A stretch of 64,000 bases of DNA from Archilochus colubris (GCA_023079485.1 CM041083.1:170606451-170670450); one strand, 5' to 3'. Counted from the first letter of the stretch, positions 1-15,300 are shown. The notes: generated by a model not told the origin, from the letters alone. A program made the numbers and translations.

Positions 1-2700
1 TGTACTTTACACTCCAGGTCTCAAAGTCTACTTTAGTGAGATTTTTGTCTTGATTAAATCCTGTATGATAGCTTGTCAGAATTTTAAGGGACCAATTCTC
101 AACTTTGGGAGCAAATGAGAAAATTCAGGTTCATTTGGAATATAGAGAAAAAAACATGCCTTATAAACCAAATTCATGTTTGTGCTAAAATACCAACCGT
201 GGGCCTCATTTAACAAGGAAAGGCTCCCTGGCATCAAGAGAAAAATGGGGGAAAATTATATCTTGAATTATTTAATCCATAATAAACTGAAGTTCAGATT
301 TGAAAGGGGGAGATGGAAAAGGCAGTCATAGCATGTTAAAGCCACTGTAATTCTAGGTTAAAAGTTAAATTCTTGATACAGGTCAAGGCTTTTTTAAGTA
401 TTGAGATTTATTTCATAAATTAGATTATGAATCATATTGAAGGCAATGAATTTTCAGGGTTTATCTAACCTACAAGGGTTCTCTGATAGGCAGAGGGAGT
501 TTGCTCAGTAAATAAAATTTCTTCATTGTGCCAGACATCAAAGAAGAAACACAGGAGCAAAGAAGAGGGAAAGAAATGTGGGACTCTGGCACTTTTATTG
601 TATTTGCTTTTAGCTTGGGCAGAAATAAAAAAACTGTTAGGCAACAAGAGCACCTGCCTTGCAGAAAGCCAGACACCAAGATCTGCTCCAGTGCAGTCTA
701 CACAAAAATGTTCCAAGAAGGAGTATCCTGAGAATTCCTGACTATCACATGCCAGTCAAACTGGGGAGATTATTCACTGAATCAAGACCTCACACCATGT
801 GGTTCTCAAATATCTCCAATCTAAAATTCTGCACCCTCTACAAAGAAACAAATGTGAACAGCTAGTCAAGGCATAACATCTTGCATATACTTCAGTATTT
901 AGGTAAAGGCAGGGAGGAGAATTTCTTTATAAAGTACACTGACTCACAAAGCAGGCCAGGTTTTGAAGCAGTAGGCGCTTCAGGAAGGACACAAACCAGA
1001 TGGTAGTTCAGAGAGACAAAATGTGGCAATATAAACCATTTGCTGCTGAAGTGTAAAGGCAAGTGAACATCCTAGATTTACCTCATCCGTTCATATGTGG
1101 CATTAAAGCCCAGAGAAAAATCTTTAACTTGCAAAGCTGTAAGGAACAGACAAGGTGCATAGCCCTTTGTATCATCACTGTATTGCCAAAAAGATTACAA
1201 TGTTCAAGTCTTCGAAAGAGGCAGAAAACTCATCTGAAACAGTAACTTAAATTCCACTGCAAGCAGGAAGTTGGGTGTTAAAATTATCTGAGGAGACAAG
1301 TAACTCTCATCAGTAAAGTAAAATGCCCTGCAGCTGCCATACCCGAAGTACTGCTTTGACCACCAGCCGTGGAGACACAGTCTCCCCAGTAATGATACCT
1401 GCTTAAGGAGAGCAATGAGAGGACTGATAAGGAGACAGGAGTCTCCTTCACTTTTTCTTTAACATTTATCCTCTGACCAGATGTAGTAATACTGTTAATC
1501 ATTCTCATTAACAAAACTGCTTTATCAAAACAAACAAACAAACAAAAAAAAACCCCACGCACCAAACCACTTCTGAGCTAGTTAAAAAGTATTAGAGAGA
1601 CCTGACTAGTGTGCTCTTTCAACAGGATAGATGGGAAAAGTCTCCAAGGCAGATTCAAGGATATGGAAAAAGGGATTAAAAAATAAATAGCAAGATTCAG
1701 CATTAATACAAGGGAAACAGACACTTAAAAGGTATCACACCTGCACAGAATAATGGAAACACATCAATGCAAAAATCACTTCTTGGAACACTCCACAGTG
1801 TAATATAGAACAGAAGAAAGCATTATTGCTTATTATTAAAATAAAATTATTTCGTTGGGTGCTTTCTAAAGACTGTTTAAAAATAGTCCAGAGGTTAATT
1901 AAGCAGGGTATGATTCAGGGGTACTATAGAGGTAAAATCAAGAGATTAACACATAAAAAGTTAGTTTGTTACAGCACATTCTCATTTTTACAGCTACTCT
2001 TCAAATTCATTAGGAAAGCAACTAATATAAGTTCTTTCTGTGAACACCCCTAACTCTCATGTCCCTCTCAATTTTTTTAACCTATTTCTAATTTTAACCA
2101 GACCCATCAAAGGGTTAACAGCTTCCAAAGATATACAAGCTCTTTAAAACTTACAGAAAGATAAATTGACAAGTTGGGAGCCCTTCTAACTTGTCCCTAC
2201 TTACCCCTTAAAAAAAAAAACCAAACCAGCTGCAGCATTCACTCAGCTGATTTAGACACCATTGGGTGATAAACATAACCAGTGCCCAAGGCATAATAAA
2301 ACTTCACATCAGTGCTTATACTTTATTAGACACCAGAGAACCTCACCACACAAGCTACACATCTACAGGACCTACAGGACCTCAGTACTTGTTTCATTGC
2401 TCATGGGGGACGAGGGGGAAAAGCTCAGCTGCTTTCAAGTCATCTTCTGTCAAGTCCAATGCCTGCTAAGGCACTGTTATTCCAACTCCTGGGCTGACCC
2501 AGGATGTCACTGCCTCAATTCCTCTGCAGTCCTCGAATCACCCAGGAACAGCCCATCTGTACACAGCAACTGTGCTGCAGTCAGCTGGTCTGCAGTCACC
2601 TGCTTAAGTCTGGTTCTGTCTCTCCATCATTTATACATGGACTCTGAAAAGACTTGGCAGATTAATTTTTCATGCTTCCTCATCTAATGCCTCGTGCTAC
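1..2700. other. Intronic, no gene; one A/C-rich tract
   Basis: Only short chance frames are present. An A-rich stretch with CAAA units followed by AACCCCAC lies at about 1525-1566. A frame across 2262-2687 has no recognisable similarity. I see nothing else. Confidence 0.7.
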
Positions 2701-2704
2701 CAGA

Positions 2705-2783
2705 GATCAGGAAGATTTTTTAAAAGATCAGGAAGTCTTTTTAAAAGATCTGGAAGTCTTTTTAAAAAGACTTTTTAAAAGAC
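2705..2783. repeat. 21-22-bp minisatellite, about 3.5 copies
   Basis: Units of the form GATCAGGAAGTCTTTTTAAAA are repeated head to tail, three nearly complete and one partial. The last part contains the perfect 16-bp palindrome GTCTTTTTAAAAAGAC (2756-2771). Confidence 0.85.
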
Positions 2784-2827
2784 ATTTAAATTTATTATTT
2801 TTTAAATAATATATTATAATAGCTCCT

Positions 2828-2865
2828 AATAGTTCCCAATTAGAACTATTGGAACATAGTTCCAA
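2828..2865. repeat. Pair of short inverted repeats
   Basis: AATAGTTC (2828-2835) is matched by GAACTATT (2843-2850), and TTGGAAC (2849-2855) by GTTCCAA (2859-2865). They follow an AT-rich stretch directly after the minisatellite. No mobile element is recognisable. Confidence 0.7.
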
Positions 2866-5800
2866 TGTTACTATTCTGAGAAGTTCTAAACACATGCAAG
2901 CAGCAGGGTTTTGATAACTCCCCTAAACGGATATGGATGCTTTCCCAATCACAGCTTATGGGTGTTTTCAAGACAGTTTCTACCAGGTCTCAAGAAATTC
3001 ACATTTCACATTCTCATGTTACTTCACTTATACTTCACATTAAACACTATTTCCTAGCCTTTCTAAATACCTTCTTCCCTCACTGGTACGTGCCAGGATA
3101 TACAGCGTGGGGACAATGTGATGAATGAGAAGATAATTCAACTTCTACTTTAAGTAGCAGAGATTTCCTGATTTTCTGACTTAGGCCCTCACCACGCCAT
3201 AGGGAAGCCAAGCTTTGAAAAAATTGGGGTGAATCTGCTATTTGTCAGCAGTTTCTGCAAAATGACAAGTCCAAATAATCTTCTTATTCTTTCTGTAGCC
3301 CTGTACAAGGTGTTCAGAACAGTGTTATCTTACCTTGTCTTTTCAACAAAGGTTTCCTACCAACAAGAAGCTAAGTTTGCAAGCTCATGGTGCCTAGGCA
3401 GGTAAAACAGTTTCAGTCAAGGTTACATCCTGAAAAGAGTGCATGAGCTGCAGAAAATTCCATCCTATTTTTACTAGTATTAAAGCTATGAAAATACACA
3501 GACACGCTGTTTAACCTACAGCTTCTTTACAGTATTGTTTGACAAGTCTTTTAATTTTTCACCAATAAAAAGCTAAAACCAAAAAAACAGCTAACTTTCC
3601 CATATGCCATGCTTACAATACTAAAGATTACTTAGTTATATTAATTTCTAACAAGTGCTTACCCTGAATAGCAGTATACATCTGCTATCTTTCTGCATTA
3701 AAATTATGACTTTATCTGGGCACTAAATGAGAGAACTCCATTGAGGAATAAGCCTCAGTTCAAGTCAGTACAAAGTAAATTTTTGGGGAAATCCATTACC
3801 AAAACCATATTTAGATTCTCAAAAGTCAATTAGGAGCACATTAAATATATTTTTTATCATAAAAGTTTCATCTTTGCTCTTATATTTGCTGTTTACTTCA
3901 GTGATAACTTTATCTGAATTTGGCAAAAGGGGTTCAGCCAATGGTAAGGTTGAAACAGCTCAAGCAGTTACCAAGAAGAAAACCATCCTAAGCTGGATGC
4001 CTCTCTAACAACCATCCATCAGGATAAATAAAATTATTTTGCCCCCTCCCCCCCCCAAAAAAAAAACCTGATACCCATTTATGCAAGATAACTGAAGCCT
4101 AAAACCCACACACATTTTCCTGACCTCCACATGACTGGCACATTGAAAACACAAAAACCATCTTTTTCTACCAGGAAAAAAGCCTCCCCATGTGTAAAAA
4201 CAGATCATGGAGATACAACAACATAGGACAGTTTATTAGAACAAAAAAAAAAAAGCAAGTGATCAGGGAAACATCATTGTCATCAGTAAAAGCCAACGAA
4301 CTTAATATGGTCACATCTTCAAAATAATCTTTAAAATCATAATTCCTTCCATGCCAGCTAAGACAAGTCAGCTTCTTAAGCAGCAAGATCCAACAATTCC
4401 TGAAACAACCCACCAACTCACCTCAAGTTGCTGATACCAACTTATGGACTTGGCTTAGGAGTTGTGCAGCTGCCAATTCTTCAAAGAGTCCATGCAAGAG
4501 AACAAAACTGGAAGGGTTCAACCATTTGTTACCATTGCTTTCAGAAAACACCTTTTCCAGTTTTCAATGAAAACCACTTTTCTAAACTAACCCCTAACTG
4601 GAATTCATTCTTTCAGAGAGTAATAAGCAAAGTCTGGCAAACCAAGGTATCAATCTACTTTCCTCAATTTAAAAAAAGCAGAAAAAGAGAAAAAAGAATT
4701 TTGTCACAGCTGCCCACTCAAATCCCAGTGCCCTGAAAACAGGACTGGAAAAATTAAATACAACTAATAGCACACCACTGCTGATGGAACCAGTCCAGAT
4801 TTCTGAAGTTCCTAGTGAACTGATGTTTTGTTACCCATCAACCTCACTGCAAATCAATGGCATGTAAACATCCCAGAACCTATGCTTTTTATTCTCATTT
4901 TCTTGTTTATGAAATCAACACTATTTTCTAAATTTATAAAAGGCACTTTTTTTTTTAAAATATATAACTCCCTTTTTTAAACTACTCTGAATTGACAAAG
5001 CATCTCACACTAACGACAGGTTTAGCTGTGGTTGAAGCAGGAAGATTTTCCCCCTGATTTTCTGATTTTTACAGAAGGCTTCTTCACTCACAAAGCACCC
5101 CGTTAACAGAGAAAGAGTTGCCACAGAGGGTGGATAGGAGGTGGAAAGAGGAAAGCAAATCTTTCAGGTTAAACAAGATAGCTCATCTGGGACAGGAAAA
5201 AGGAACTGTCAACAGCCAGGATTTTATTGACTGGCTATGAAACAATTAAGAGGAGTTGGCATCTGGTCAAGAAGATGTAAAAGATTATGTAAAGTGAGTT
5301 AAGTATCTCAAATGTTCAAGGAATCTTAAAAAGGAACAGAAAGAGGAAAAAGAGGACCACTACAAGTCAATCTTGTAAAATTGTTAGCATTGTGGATTAA
5401 AAACCTCAACAACCATACAGAGTTTTCCATGTTTCCTGGCATTCTGGAGTCAGTCAGAGGAGTCACTCAATACTCGTACAATTCCGTTAAGTACAATATA
5501 AACCAGAAGAAAATGGTTTTAGACATCTTTATTAAATAATAAACACAAAAGCAGGAATTATTACTCTAAAGATGTAACAAGCACCCAAGATTCCAACTGC
5601 AAAAGTCAGAGCATGATAATAATATGCTGACACAATGCTGAAAGACAAGAAGTATCAAAATACTGACTGTAGAAAAGCAACCTTTTTCTTTTTAATTTGT
5701 TTTTAGGTTTTTTTCCTAATTGTGACTTTGGGGAGGAAGGAGGGGGAGTAGTCATTTTAGCAACTGAGACAATAAAATCAGAAACAATTCTCAGTGCCCC

Positions 5801-8800
5801 TGTTGTTTTACTGGAAGTATTTAGTGTTCAGAAGCGTTTGATTGTCTTCAATTTGCCTTATGTTACACAGAATTAGATTACCAAAAACTGTGGCTGAGGC
5901 AAATATACCTATTTAAGGAAGGCACAAAACACATTAAACCTTACGTAGTCTAGCGTTAGAAAAACAGGTATTTTCAACTAGAAACACTCCTAGGACAGAC
6001 CTCTAGCCACAGATGTTAGCATTTACTGAGACTCACAGATCTTCAGCTTAGCACTTAGAGACAACTCCTGTTCCAACACAAGTCATGCCCGTACCTGTAA
6101 CAACTACTCAGTTTTAAGGTCATCACATACACATTTCCACATATTAAAAAAAGTACTGAATGTGATACAGTAGATAGAGTTAAACTTATTTCCCTTTAAA
6201 CTTCACAAGTGCCACTGTGGTTGCATAGTTTAAACACATGCTTCTGGCTATCAGTTTTCTAAAAATACTGGATTATAAATTCAGTATTTTAACTCAATAA
6301 CCACAGAAGAAGCAAGACAAATAGGACTGATATAGTCACAATTTAAAAAAAAAGTATTAAAAAGCCATCCAGAGAGCCAAATTTCATAGAGTCCAGTGCA
6401 ATGGCTCACAACATAAGTATGTACTTAAACAAGACCATATGAACAATTATTTTTAGAATGTACTAAGACTGCAATGCATTCAAGCATAGCAAGAAGTCAC
6501 AACTGCCATGAAGCAGTAGCCTCAGGGCTACATTTAGACTGTTCAACAATTTAAATATGGTGGTGAATTTAATGAAAGATCGAGGCATTAGTAAAAACAA
6601 TGTTTAGTGGTAACTGATTTAAGAAATTAATTGGATTCAAGCACAAGGATCTGACTAGTTTACTCCAGCTGCCAGAAGCAGAAGACAGGAAAATAAAAGT
6701 GTTCTTTACCTACTGCCAGAGGGTCCAGTTTACCCTCCTGCCACCCCTTATCACACTCAGCTTCAGAACAAAGTTTCCCCCTCTCCTAATCTGAATGTTA
6801 AAAGTAAATCCTATTCTTGAAAACCAACTTTCCATAGTGAAAGAACAAAAGTACACGGGCATGCGCGTGTGTTGTTCACTACTGCCAAACATAAGGTTTT
6901 TATTTGAGATCTTGCAAGACGTATTTAATTAAGTTTGACTATGGAATCCCTTAGGGGGAGAACAATTAAAGCTTTCTGCTTTCTAACAAATAACTTTTCT
7001 CTCTTAAAGAAAAATCTAATGTTTTTCCCATTTCATTTCTCTCAACACTTCCAATGCACCTTTTCTCAAAATAGAGCCACAGGAAACCTCAAAAGACAGA
7101 GTACTTCCTATATTGCTATTGTGACATTTTTGGCTCAAATTATTCTTACATCAACCTGGAAAGGTAGAAGCCTAATTAAATACCATTTTCACAAGAAGTT
7201 TTATTAATATTTTTTTCTAGCCATTTAAATGGACTGCAAGTATAAAAGGCTTTACAAATTTAACAGTCTGAACCACAGCAGAACCCTGGGTATCAAAGAT
7301 TCACATGGCATCTCCTATGCAGGGGACAGCAAGATCTGATCACATTATTAGACCTGTAAATTCTCAACCTTGGATTTATTGACTTGATCTTCAGATAGGA
7401 AGATGCCAAGCTTATGTTTTATATAAGACATCTTTTGACATTGCAACAAAAGGACCATGGGAGGCCAAACAAATTTCCTAAAGGATAATGAATTAGAAGT
7501 AATTTTCTGCCTTGGCCTCCATTTCTAGGGTGGCTTTGTGTGATGGAAAAAAAGAAGTCATTTCTTTCCCAATCCCATTTTTGTCAGAAGATCCTGCTTA
7601 AGGAAGGCCAAGATCCAAACCCAGTCATCTTCCAGCAACATAAATGGCTCTTCAAGATCTTCTGCTGAAGGCTTGTGATGCTGTATAAAGGTTAGAAGGT
7701 GTCCTGAAGCAATTTGGAGGGAATGAAGAGGGAGAGAAGAGTCACAAGATGCACCAAAGTAATAATGCATGTAACATAGTTCCAAACGACTTCAACTCAG
7801 CATGAGAGGAACTGGTAAAATCTCCTTAGAATTTCACTGCCAGTTTTCAAGTTATTCCTTTTGCTAAAAATCAAAAGGAAATTTAGAATAAACTCCTGTG
7901 CCAGCAATGACATAGCTGGAGAAAGAAAAGGTCTGACTGTAAGCTACTGATGCTTGCAAGGAAGAGGCTGTTGCTCTGCACAGCGTGAAGCAAGGAAGGC
8001 AGAATTTACCTGAGCTGATTCTACAGATTTCAATTCTCTGGATCTGAGGGATTGCTGACCATGTGGGTTTAGTAGCACAACCCCTTAAATCACGGCATCC
8101 CAGTCTACTTCCTTGACATGGACAAAGAAACAGGACTTAAACCCAGCAGCCACAGGCTCCTCTGAAGGAAGAACATACTTACACATTTAGAACTGGGGAA
8201 CTTTTTCAGTGCTGGGAATCAAGCCAGATTTCAAACCCATTTGATGGCCTCCACCTTACTGCACATTCATACCTAGCACTGGTGTGAAGAGACAGGGAGG
8301 AGATGAAAACTGTGTGACTATGGGCCATATACAATCACTGGCCTTACCTTGGCCCTAGCCACCACTTTCTGCTCTTGACTTAGTTTCCTGTCTAGCAAAG
8401 GGTCAGACAAAGAATGTCATTAGTGCTTCAAGGAACTGAAGTACAAATATGACCCATGGACAGGAAGCTTACACAGAGGCATAAAATCATTTTTTCCAAG
8501 TGCCCAAGATATTAGTTTTTCTCCTCTCTCTCTCTCTCCCCCATATTTTTTTCTATAAACTGCTCACAATCTTTCCCTCTCTCAGACTAGAGAAGTGGAA
8601 GACAACATCAACAAATAAATAGCATAGAGAAACAGCATAAAGTCCATCCTTCACACCTGAGTGGATGGCAGTTCAAAGTGGCCCTACCTACCTGCAACCC
8701 TGTTGTTTGCTTCAAGAACTCTGTTTGCCCAAGGAAAAAGAGACGAGCAAATCCTGGAAGCAGATCCTTCCCCAAAGGAAGTTTCTTTCTGAGTCTGCAA

Positions 8801-9107
8801 CCTGGAGCTTTTGCTTGAGACTCAGTCCTCTGAGTGGATTCTTTCTTCAAACTCTCACACTGGTTCTTTACTTTTGTGGGCAGCTGGAAAAAGAATGAAG
8901 CCGAAGGCTGAGGCAGGGATTCCATACTTCCAGGATAGGGAGGCAGAAAGACTGGAGGGGAAGGAAAAGTGCTAGTTGGTAACTTCTTGAATAATGAACT
9001 GCATTCCCTTATTTTCTGCCACACAGAGACATACACATAGTCACTGCAATAGGGGAGGATGACAAGAGATGAATACCAGACATGCAGTTTTTTCATGCTC
9101 TGATGCC
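2866..9107. other. Intronic, no gene or repeat family recognised
   Basis: The stretch is AT-rich with homopolymer A and C runs (for example around 4043-4068). A small hairpin, AAAATACTG/CAGTATTTT, lies at 6262-6290, and a (TC)n run near 8524-8539. No convincing coding region or transposon was found. Confidence 0.65.
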
Positions 9108-9332
9108 AAAGAAAAAGCAAAACAAAAAAAAAAAGACCAAAAAACCCCCCCCGAAAAACAAACAAAAAAAAAACCCCAACGTGTTGACTTGTGAACTTTC
9201 AAGACTTTTAAGACATCTACCAATAGATGAGATCAATCATAAGATGTTTGCCCAGAAAGTTCTGTCAATTTTTTACAAGTAGATGGGGGGGGGAGGGGGA
9301 GCGAACAAAAAAACCCCAAAACATCCAAAACA
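9108..9332. repeat. A/C-rich low-complexity tracts with a G-run
   Basis: Two A-rich blocks with embedded C runs (about 9114-9180 and 9300-9332) flank 100 bases of normal sequence. A G-rich run (GGGGGGGGAGGGGG) precedes the second. They are of the same type as tracts elsewhere in the window. Confidence 0.75.
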
Positions 9333-12300
9333 TTTAAGTGCTCATTTCTTGGGAAAAAAATCTGAATCTCTCCTCTGTTCACTTTCTCTCAAGTGAATTA
9401 AAAATGGCATCTTTCATAAAGCAGTGAATGTCTCCCCATAATCTCTTTAAGAAGAAATGATCATACTTACCTGAATGTTTCCCCTCACCAGCTACTTCCT
9501 AAGCTCACCCCCAGCTCCTCTGGAAAGGCCTTACTCTAATCTCAGGTCTTCTATTCTACTCTCAAAACCAGAGTGATCAAACACCCATGGCAGTTTCATA
9601 TTCTTCTGACAATCTCTGACTTAAACAAGGCACATTATGATTGCTGCGGAAGCTAAGAACCTACCCAAGTTCCTGGATCCGGTTTCTGGATTTCTAGAAT
9701 ATTCCTCTTTTTTCCTGAAAATCTAGATGTCCTAGGAGTTAACCACCATTACTTGAAAAGAAAGAAAAAAAAAACAAAACCATAATGCACAAGGGAGCTG
9801 AAATTTTCTTCTTCAGAAATCCTGAAAGCTGATCGACTCCTGTGAAATTCTGTCAGTAGCATGGAGCCAAAATGCAACACAACAGAAGCCACGAGGCTTA
9901 AAAATACAATTATTCAAATAGCTGCTTGTGTATGCATCTACTGGTTATTATCCACTGCAACACCTTTTGCACAACAGCAACAGTGCCTGTATTTATATCT
10001 AGGGGAGACTTTGTGCCCCAAATGAGGCACTCCCCATCTCATCTCCAATGGTCTTTGTTGCTCTCAAGACACGAAGCAGAGTATGACCCAGTAGTTAACT
10101 GAGAAGATTTGCTACTCCTTATGTTAGATGCAATTTCACTTAATTCATTTGGGGGCAATTTTGCTGGTGTTTCTTCATCCTTTCCATTAGAGCACACACC
10201 TAAACAAAACAGTTTTGATATCTCATGTGTCTTTCAATTACAAACTTTCCCCTCCTCAAAGAAATTTTCCTTCACTGTGCTCCCAATTACGCAAGGAGAA
10301 GTTGGGGGGGAAAAAAAAGCTAGGTTTTGTCATTAAACCACAGTAACAAAATAACTTTTAAAGGCACCTTTAGCTTTTGCAGTTACAGTAGCTGCCTTTT
10401 TTTTTTTTTTTAGCAAGTGACAAAACTATCAAGGAAAGTACCTAATACCCTACAGTAATTAAAACAAAAATCAACAAGTCACCTCCAGAGAAAATGCTCT
10501 GTACTCTGTACCTTGGCTTGTTTGAAGATAGTGAATAGGGTGATAGTATCTCAGTCTAAGGTAAGAGGCTGTGCTCTAAACAGCAAGATTATTTTAGAAA
10601 TAATAGGATTGTCTTTTAGTGGAATTTCATGACTTTTCAATAACCAGATGAAGATATTTTGCTGTACCTTTCAATTTGACAAAACACTGCCTTTTTGGGT
10701 ATTTCACATCAGATTTCAAAGGTCAGAATGAGGTTCAGTCTCTTCATCTCACATGCATGTTTCTGTGAATAAGGTCTTTCTGTTTGGAAATATTAACTGA
10801 CCAACATGCATATAAATGTACTTAGCTAAAAAGCTTAGCATTTTTACTCTCCTCTCTTCAATTACGATAGAGGATACCACATAAAAGAAGGAAAAATATA
10901 ATAAACAGAACATGTTAAACATAAATTTGCACTGTTCTATACTTGTTGGCGAGGAAACTATCTTAAAAAGACCTTATAATTACAAGCACAGTTCTTCTTA
11001 ATACTCCTTTGTGAACAGAAGGTTCCTTTTAACTGGTTAACTTGGAATAGCTTGTATCTCAGGAACTTTTCAAGTGGGTAAACAGATGGGTAAACTGCAA
11101 TGCCATATACAGCATTATGAGCCTAATTTTGGGCAGTGAGTTGAAGGCTACAAACACTGCTAACACTTTTGAAGTCAATATTCTTTTCCAGCTGAAAGCA
11201 ATACAAAGTATCAGAGCAAATCAACCCAGATGAAGCAGCGTGACCCAGCTTACTGCAGGTTCTTTTCTGCCCAGGGCCTCTGTAACATCAAGACAAGACT
11301 GTCTTTTAAAAATCCTCTTCCTGTGGGTAAAGATCTTATTTACTGGAAAAAGACTCCTGATCACCTTCAACATACAGCACAGTATGAAATCAACTACTGA
11401 AGCTTCAGGAGGTACAGAAGAGGGGATTACTTGATCTTATTCTATTCATGTAGAAGTTCAGTAGAAGAGACAAAGATCCAATGTAATACCTTAAGGGGAA
11501 TAAAGAATACTTATTAGATCTTTGTGCATTGCTGTTTTCCTCATGGAAAAAGCTGGACCACAAATCAGTTTCTGGAAGATAATCTGAAACATGCTGTTAG
11601 GAATAACTTGTTTTTGAATTCCTTTCCTTACATCAAGGTCACAATATCTCTCCTTTTCCAACAAAGGAAGAACTTTTTACTTCTAATTTTCATCCTTTCA
11701 AACACTTTTCTTCCCTTGAAGAGATTTGTCTTGGACTCCAAAGAATAAGTGAGGTTGGTAATTTTTGTGTTCTAGCTATCAAAAATACGAGCCTGCTTGC
11801 TTCCTATATGTATTTACATATTTCAGGTTGAAAGAACTGTACTTCTACCTTTTAAGATGAGAAATGCTAATAAATACTCTAGGCTTTTCTAAAGATTTAG
11901 AAGAAAAGAGGTCTAGAATAGATCAATATACCTGAATTCTGAGGTTAGGGGAATTTTGAGAGAGGTTTTTTGGTTGCCTCACATCAATCCTCAGAAGTGA
12001 TTCACACAACCAAGATGGGATGTTAAGCCAGTTTAAGGATCTGCACATGCAACAGCTCTTCTCAGTCACTGCTACAGAGTTTGCTGATTTACCTCAAGTA
12101 CAGGCTGGAATGAGATCCTTCTAGTTGGAGCAGGAAGAAATTATGGCTGCGTTGACACAAGAACAATATGTTGATGATCTTCAGCTATAGGTGAAGTCAG
12201 GAAATGTGCTGGTAGTTCTACTTGTGAGCATACAAGATAAGAAACTCTATATACACAACCTCCTCGTGTCCTTTGGGCAAAGAAAGGAATCTCTGCAATG

Positions 12301-15300
12301 TCTTTCTGTAGTGGCCTAACTGCTGATAAGATATTCTGGGATGAAAACTCCCTTTAGGGCTTTCTTCCACCTCCCTTCTCTAAACACAGCAAGTTTCAGT
12401 GCTATTCAAGAGTCAATGAAGAGTGATTCCCATTTTCCAGCATCAGCGAGCAGAAGCTCAACAGCCAGTAAAGAAAAGTCTGAACAATTGTAAACCCTGC
12501 AGGATGCCATCTGCAAAACAAGCAAAAAACTCTATTTGGTAAGTAGTATAAAAAATACTTTTTTTTTCCCCTCCTCTCAATTTCGAATACTGCAGCTCCA
12601 ACAGCTGCAGGATCTATGTGAAAGAACATGGAAACAAAGTGCAAATGCCACACCTGATTCACATTACCTGCAACTAAATCAACTATTTCTCAACCCTCAA
12701 ACTGAAATTATAAATCTAAAATAATTGCACAATGCTTGAAGGTGAAACTAGCTATATGGAGTATATGCAGTTCCTGAAATGAAACTTGCTCTAGGTTAAG
12801 TAGCTCTTGCCCTGCTGTCCTTAGTCATACCTGTAAGAAATAATGTGTAGGCTGTAAGCTCACTGCAGGATCTATGCACCAGCATCCAGTTCAACTGCTA
12901 TACAAAATAAATGTTATATGAACAAGAAATTTTAGTGAAGCATCTTTCTCCTGGAAACTAACACGAAATGTATATTAAAGTATCAACAGGAGTGAGGTCA
13001 AGCTGACTGTTTAAATTCCCAGCTACCACCTCTATGAAAAAAACCACTGGTTTCCCAAAACATCCTACTTCTGGGTTTTTTGGGGGGAAGAGAGGACTTG
13101 ACAGGACAGGAGAGAATATGTCATTAAGCATTATAGCAGCTGATACCAGACAACATTATCAGGTCCCAAGGTGGAAAAAAGGCAGCAAAACCACTGATGA
13201 TTTTAAGAGATTAAGCATCATGCAACCCATCATTAAAAGCTAAACTTGGACACTATTAGAATAGCAGTCATCTTGACTTGAATTTCAGTTTGTTTTAAAG
13301 AATTTGGCCTCCCTCCAGAACTGCTTTGTGCTCAACTTCTCTAGAAGCCTCCTAAAAGTCAGAAGGCCACAGCATTGTCCAGATTATCAGGCAAGGTGTC
13401 AGACAATACTTACAAGACTGGCATAGGTACCAACCCCTGGAGGACCCTACCTGTTGCCACTTTAGGAGTGGTATAAAGCTATGCTTTTGTGGAACTCTGC
13501 ATGACAGAAAATTCTGAAATTGTATGCACTTTGTGTGCAACACACATTTGAGAAACAGTATTTTTTGGCTCATATATAACAGCAGGAAAAACACTAAGGG
13601 TATAAAATAGAATGACTGATTATAGAAAATACTATCTTGTAAAAGTAACTCCTATTCACAGATGCATCAATCAAATAAATGGGTATTTTTAAGCAAAGTT
13701 AATTCAATTTTTTCATTTTTAGAACTGTTTACATTGCAAGAATATCTTTAAATGTCTTTATTAACATGCTTTTGTCAACTCTGTATGCCAAGAACAGTTG
13801 CGAGCAAACCTTTTTTTAGCCTAAATAGACCACATCTTAAATCAAAATAACAGATTTTACTGGCACTAAAATACATTTCTGTCATAAAGACAGACCTTCA
13901 TTCACCCCTAGGGAAATTCTATGCTTCTGGGCAGAGTGCATGAGCTGATACTAAAAAAAAAAGTGTTTAAGACATTGTTTAAGGACAAGTGTTTTTAAGA
14001 TGTTGGGTTGGCCAATTTTTTCCTCCTTAAGAATACAAATAATAGCAACAAAGGCTACAGTATTTATGTATACCTTGAACATATCTGGAGTTTTTAAATA
14101 TTAACAGCAGTTTTGTACCTTCCTCTTTAGCTCTTAATCCACGATTTGCTTGATTTAATTTGATTCAATTTACATGCAAGTACCTTATATAAATTTATTA
14201 CACAAATTTTTCATTGCTCTTACTGAGTTCTCAATCTTCACATAATTCCTACACTTCTCTGGTCAGGGTTTTTTCCAGCCAGTCTATCTGCAGAACCTGA
14301 AAGCTGAAATACTAAACATAAGGAATGTTAAGAAGAGCCATTCTAATAATGTACAGCAGCCACATTGGACTGGATGCTTGTGATTTTGGTGGGTTTTTTG
14401 TAGGCAAGGTTGAAACTGAATTTTCAGGTGAGAATAGTTCAAGGCTGTTCTCTCAGTAGGTTTTGTCCCTTGATTTTTTGATCCTTTCATGATTTTCCTC
14501 TGGAGTCTGGAGAGCAAAACACAGCAAAAATGCCCCAATTTGTGCAATATTTACTCAAATATAGATATTTAATAGATTATTAGTAAAGGCCAACATGAAT
14601 GCACTGGAAAATTAAGTCTAAACAAAAGAGTGGCTTTTTTTAAGTCACCAGTTTTAAGAAATTCTACTTTGGAAAGTAGTCAAGACATGCAATTCAGCAT
14701 TGAGCACTTACATTACTTTCCATATCAAATACTTATCTTCTGTGTTAAAAAGAAACAACTTCCTGACTCTACTTCTACAAACTGAGCATGCTGTCTGACC
14801 CACAGACTTGATCCTTTCCTCATTTTGAGTGACTGAACCTAGTTTTTTAGTAGCTGAGAGACAAACTGATTGTCAGATGCTGCTGCAAGCTGTGTGAGTT
14901 CCCCAGCACTCAGAGGTGTATGATGAAACCAGGGCTTTTGCCTAACACAAACTGGTGACAGGGGAGACAGGAACCAATGTAGAGTCATGACCTGCAAATA
15001 ATGTACAAGCACACCAGGGTAGCTGCAATACATAGTCTGACTCTCAGGATGCAAGTTTAAAAAGTCTCACGTGCAATGAGTTGTGTTTTACCTTAGAAAT
15101 ACACTTTTTTATTTTTACCTAGTAGGTGTTATAAGTACATGAAAAATTAATTCTAGGTTGTGTTGTCCTGCTACCACTACACAAAATATGCTGTCTTTAA
15201 TTAGCTAAACTAAATCTTTTCTTAAAATTTGCTGACTTAACTTTCCTTATTGGACTAGTACCTCAAATCTACCCATCTTTTAGTATCAAACTAAAATTGT

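Noticed and set aside
6262..6290. Hairpin AAAATACTG/CAGTATTTT
   Set aside because: Nine-base AT-rich arms are expected by chance in sequence of this length and composition.
8608..9165. 185-codon minus-strand frame in the intron
   Set aside because: The start is TTG inside an A/C-rich tract and the first residues translate low-complexity sequence. No family resemblance.
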